Assembly: GCA_026389255.1 (NCBI GenBank)
Contig: JAPLIF010000344.1
Span: 1-5,938, forward strand
Length of the DNA stretch: 5,938 bases
Direction of reading: 5' to 3'
From: Cyanobacteriota bacterium
Lineage (GTDB): Bacteria > Cyanobacteriota > Cyanobacteriia > PCC-6307 > Cyanobiaceae
This document shows, piece by piece, positions 4,875 to 5,938 of the stretch (the stretch's first letter is position 1; each line of letters starts with the position of its first letter). The notes beneath the pieces are model-generated. The model was not told where the DNA came from and did not search any database. It was given only the letters and a program-made list of their open reading frames with translations. A program made the position numbers and the translations under genes.

Positions 4875-5938
4875 ATGGAACTGCGCCAGCCTGCCGCCGC
4901 CCCCTATCTGTCGGCGGCCTGCCTGCATCGGCTGGCCCCCCACCTTGTGCCGATGGTGCGGCGGGGCATTGTCGGCCAGAGCCGCTACGCCCAGACCCTG
5001 AAGGGCGCGATCCAGGCCGCCGCTGCGGATGGCCAGGCCCGGCCCGTGCTGATCAGCGGTGAACCGGGGCTGGAGAAGGACAACATCGCCGCCCTGGTGC
5101 ATTTCGGCTCGTCGGCGCGCCAAAAGCTGATGGTGCGCCTCAATTGCGCCCTGCTGCGACCTGATGGTTCGGATCTGTTCGGCAGCGGCGGCGAGGCGGC
5201 AAATCTGCTGGATTGCCTGGCCGATGGGGCCCTGTTGCTGGATCAGATCGACCGGGCCGATCCGGCCCTGCGGCCGGCCCTGGTGGAGCTGGCCCGAACG
5301 GGCAGCTGGTCACCGGTCGGTGAACCCACTGAACGCCGCCACTTCGGCGGGCGGGTGTTTTTCACCAGCGAGCGCAGCGCCGCCGACCTGGATTCCATCT
5401 GCCGGCAAATCCGGGTGCCGCCCCTGCGGGTCCGCCGCCAGGACCTGGGCGAATGGGTGCGGTATGGGGTGCGGTTGCGCTCCCGCAGCCAGGGCTGGCC
5501 CCGGCCGCCCCAGGTGAGCGAGGCCCTGATCAAGCGCCTGCAGACCTACGACTTCCCCGGCAATGTGCGCGAGCTGATGCAGCTGGTGGACCGGGCCCTG
5601 CGCCAGTGCTCGGGCAGCCATCCCGCCGAGCTACCCGAGGATGTGTTCTGGATCCAGCGGCGCGCCCCGCGGGCCCGCTTCGACCTGTGGCGCTGGAAAC
5701 CCCAGCTCAGGGGCTGGATGCGGTCTCCCCGCTTCTGGAACATCTTGCTGTTCGGGGTGGTGAGCTGGGTGTTCGTGCTGGTGAACGTCTGGCTGTGGCT
5801 GGGCCCCCAGGACCGCCAGCACAACGGTGGCCTCAATCTGTTCTGGGCCTGGTGGTGGCCGCTGATCCTGCTGGGTTATCCGCTGGTGGGTCGGCTTTGG
5901 TGCTCGTTCTGCCCCTTCATGGTGTGGGGGGAGATCGT
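4875..5938 (+). CDS. Degenerate sigma-54-activator-like AAA+ domain fused to membrane Fe-S (NapH/CcoG-like) domain, 3' truncated by window
   Basis: 354 codons are open to the right edge. Residues about 31-260 follow a sigma-54 interaction (AAA+) domain block by block: VGQS (33-36); Walker A-like GEPGLEKDN (62-70); LNCALL (89-94); ELFG-like SDLFG (99-103); Walker B-like GALLLDQID (118-126); VGEPTERR (148-155); VFFTSER (161-167); PPLRVRRQDL (182-191); FPGNVRELMQLVDRAL (227-242). Key losses: Walker A lacks the GK[ST] core (L66, E67 and D69 replace T, G and S/E); Walker B has Q124 for E; the GAFTGA loop is absent. ATP hydrolysis and sigma-54 contact are therefore unlikely. No N-terminal sensor domain precedes it. 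After a basic linker come two hydrophobic helices (about 287-309 and 321-341) and GRLWCSFCPF with C343 and C346, the CxxCP signature near membrane helices seen in NapH/NosR/CcoG polyferredoxins. More Fe-S motifs are expected beyond the edge. It is probably a membrane redox protein using the AAA+ fold for binding or regulation. Confidence 0.82.
   Translation, partial: MELRQPAAAPYLSAACLHRLAPHLVPMVRRGIVGQSRYAQTLKGAIQAAAADGQARPVLISGEPGLEKDNIAALVHFGSSARQKLMVRLNCALLRPDGSDLFGSGGEAANLLDCLADGALLLDQIDRADPALRPALVELARTGSWSPVGEPTERRHFGGRVFFTSERSAADLDSICRQIRVPPLRVRRQDLGEWVRYGVRLRSRSQGWPRPPQVSEALIKRLQTYDFPGNVRELMQLVDRALRQCSGSHPAELPEDVFWIQRRAPRARFDLWRWKPQLRGWMRSPRFWNILLFGVVSWVFVLVNVWLWLGPQDRQHNGGLNLFWAWWWPLILLGYPLVGRLWCSFCPFMVWGEI

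Noticed and set aside
4875..5660. Functional sigma-54-dependent transcription activator
   Set aside because: The GAFTGA loop is missing, Walker A and B are altered, and no helix-turn-helix follows the AAA+ domain; membrane helices follow instead.

Overview
The window looks like a stretch of chromosome from a GC-rich unicellular cyanobacterium, most likely of the Cyanobium / freshwater Synechococcus type. This rests on recalled resemblance of several encoded proteins to picocyanobacterial families (the left-edge metallophosphoesterase, the quinolinate synthase, the two-CBS protein and the short GST), on dense packing with short gaps, and on strong G/C preference at third codon positions. No search was run. 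I see no rRNA, tRNA, insertion sequence, CRISPR array or phage gene.

Layout from left to right: a metallophosphoesterase-like gene runs off the left edge (minus; start near 117). It diverges from nadA, quinolinate synthase (plus, 192-1229), which carries an unusual 15-bp tandem repeat coding for SSTGQ-type pentapeptides at its N terminus. nadA converges with a pgsA-like phosphatidylglycerophosphate synthase gene (minus, 1226-1789). A 74-bp divergent gap leads to a two-CBS-domain protein (plus, 1864-2331), which converges with a long gene (minus, 2328-4079) for a membrane-anchored extracytoplasmic protein with a proline-rich tail. A glutathione S-transferase (minus, 4177-4809) lies upstream of it. 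Across a 65-bp divergent gap starts a gene running off the right edge (plus, 4875 onward). It encodes a degenerate sigma-54-activator-like AAA+ domain fused to a membrane segment with a NapH/CcoG-like CxxCP iron-sulfur motif.

The genes alternate in orientation, so this is not one operon. Only the GST and the proline-rich-tail gene are adjacent and co-oriented. Both convergent pairs overlap by exactly 4 bp, through a palindrome (TTAA, then CTAG) that supplies the stop codon to both strands. The themes are housekeeping (NAD and phosphatidylglycerol synthesis) and redox (GST, Fe-S proteins), without an obvious single pathway.

The most interesting object is the right-edge gene. Its AAA+ half keeps the family layout but has lost the GAFTGA loop, has a broken Walker A and has Q in place of the Walker B glutamate. 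It is joined to a membrane Fe-S module, in a lineage generally regarded as lacking sigma-54. It therefore looks like a repurposed, probably non-hydrolysing domain rather than a transcription activator. Secondary points are the nadA repeat, the paired stop-codon palindromes, and the divergent phosphodiester-glycosidase-like protein with its possible 9-codon leader ORF.
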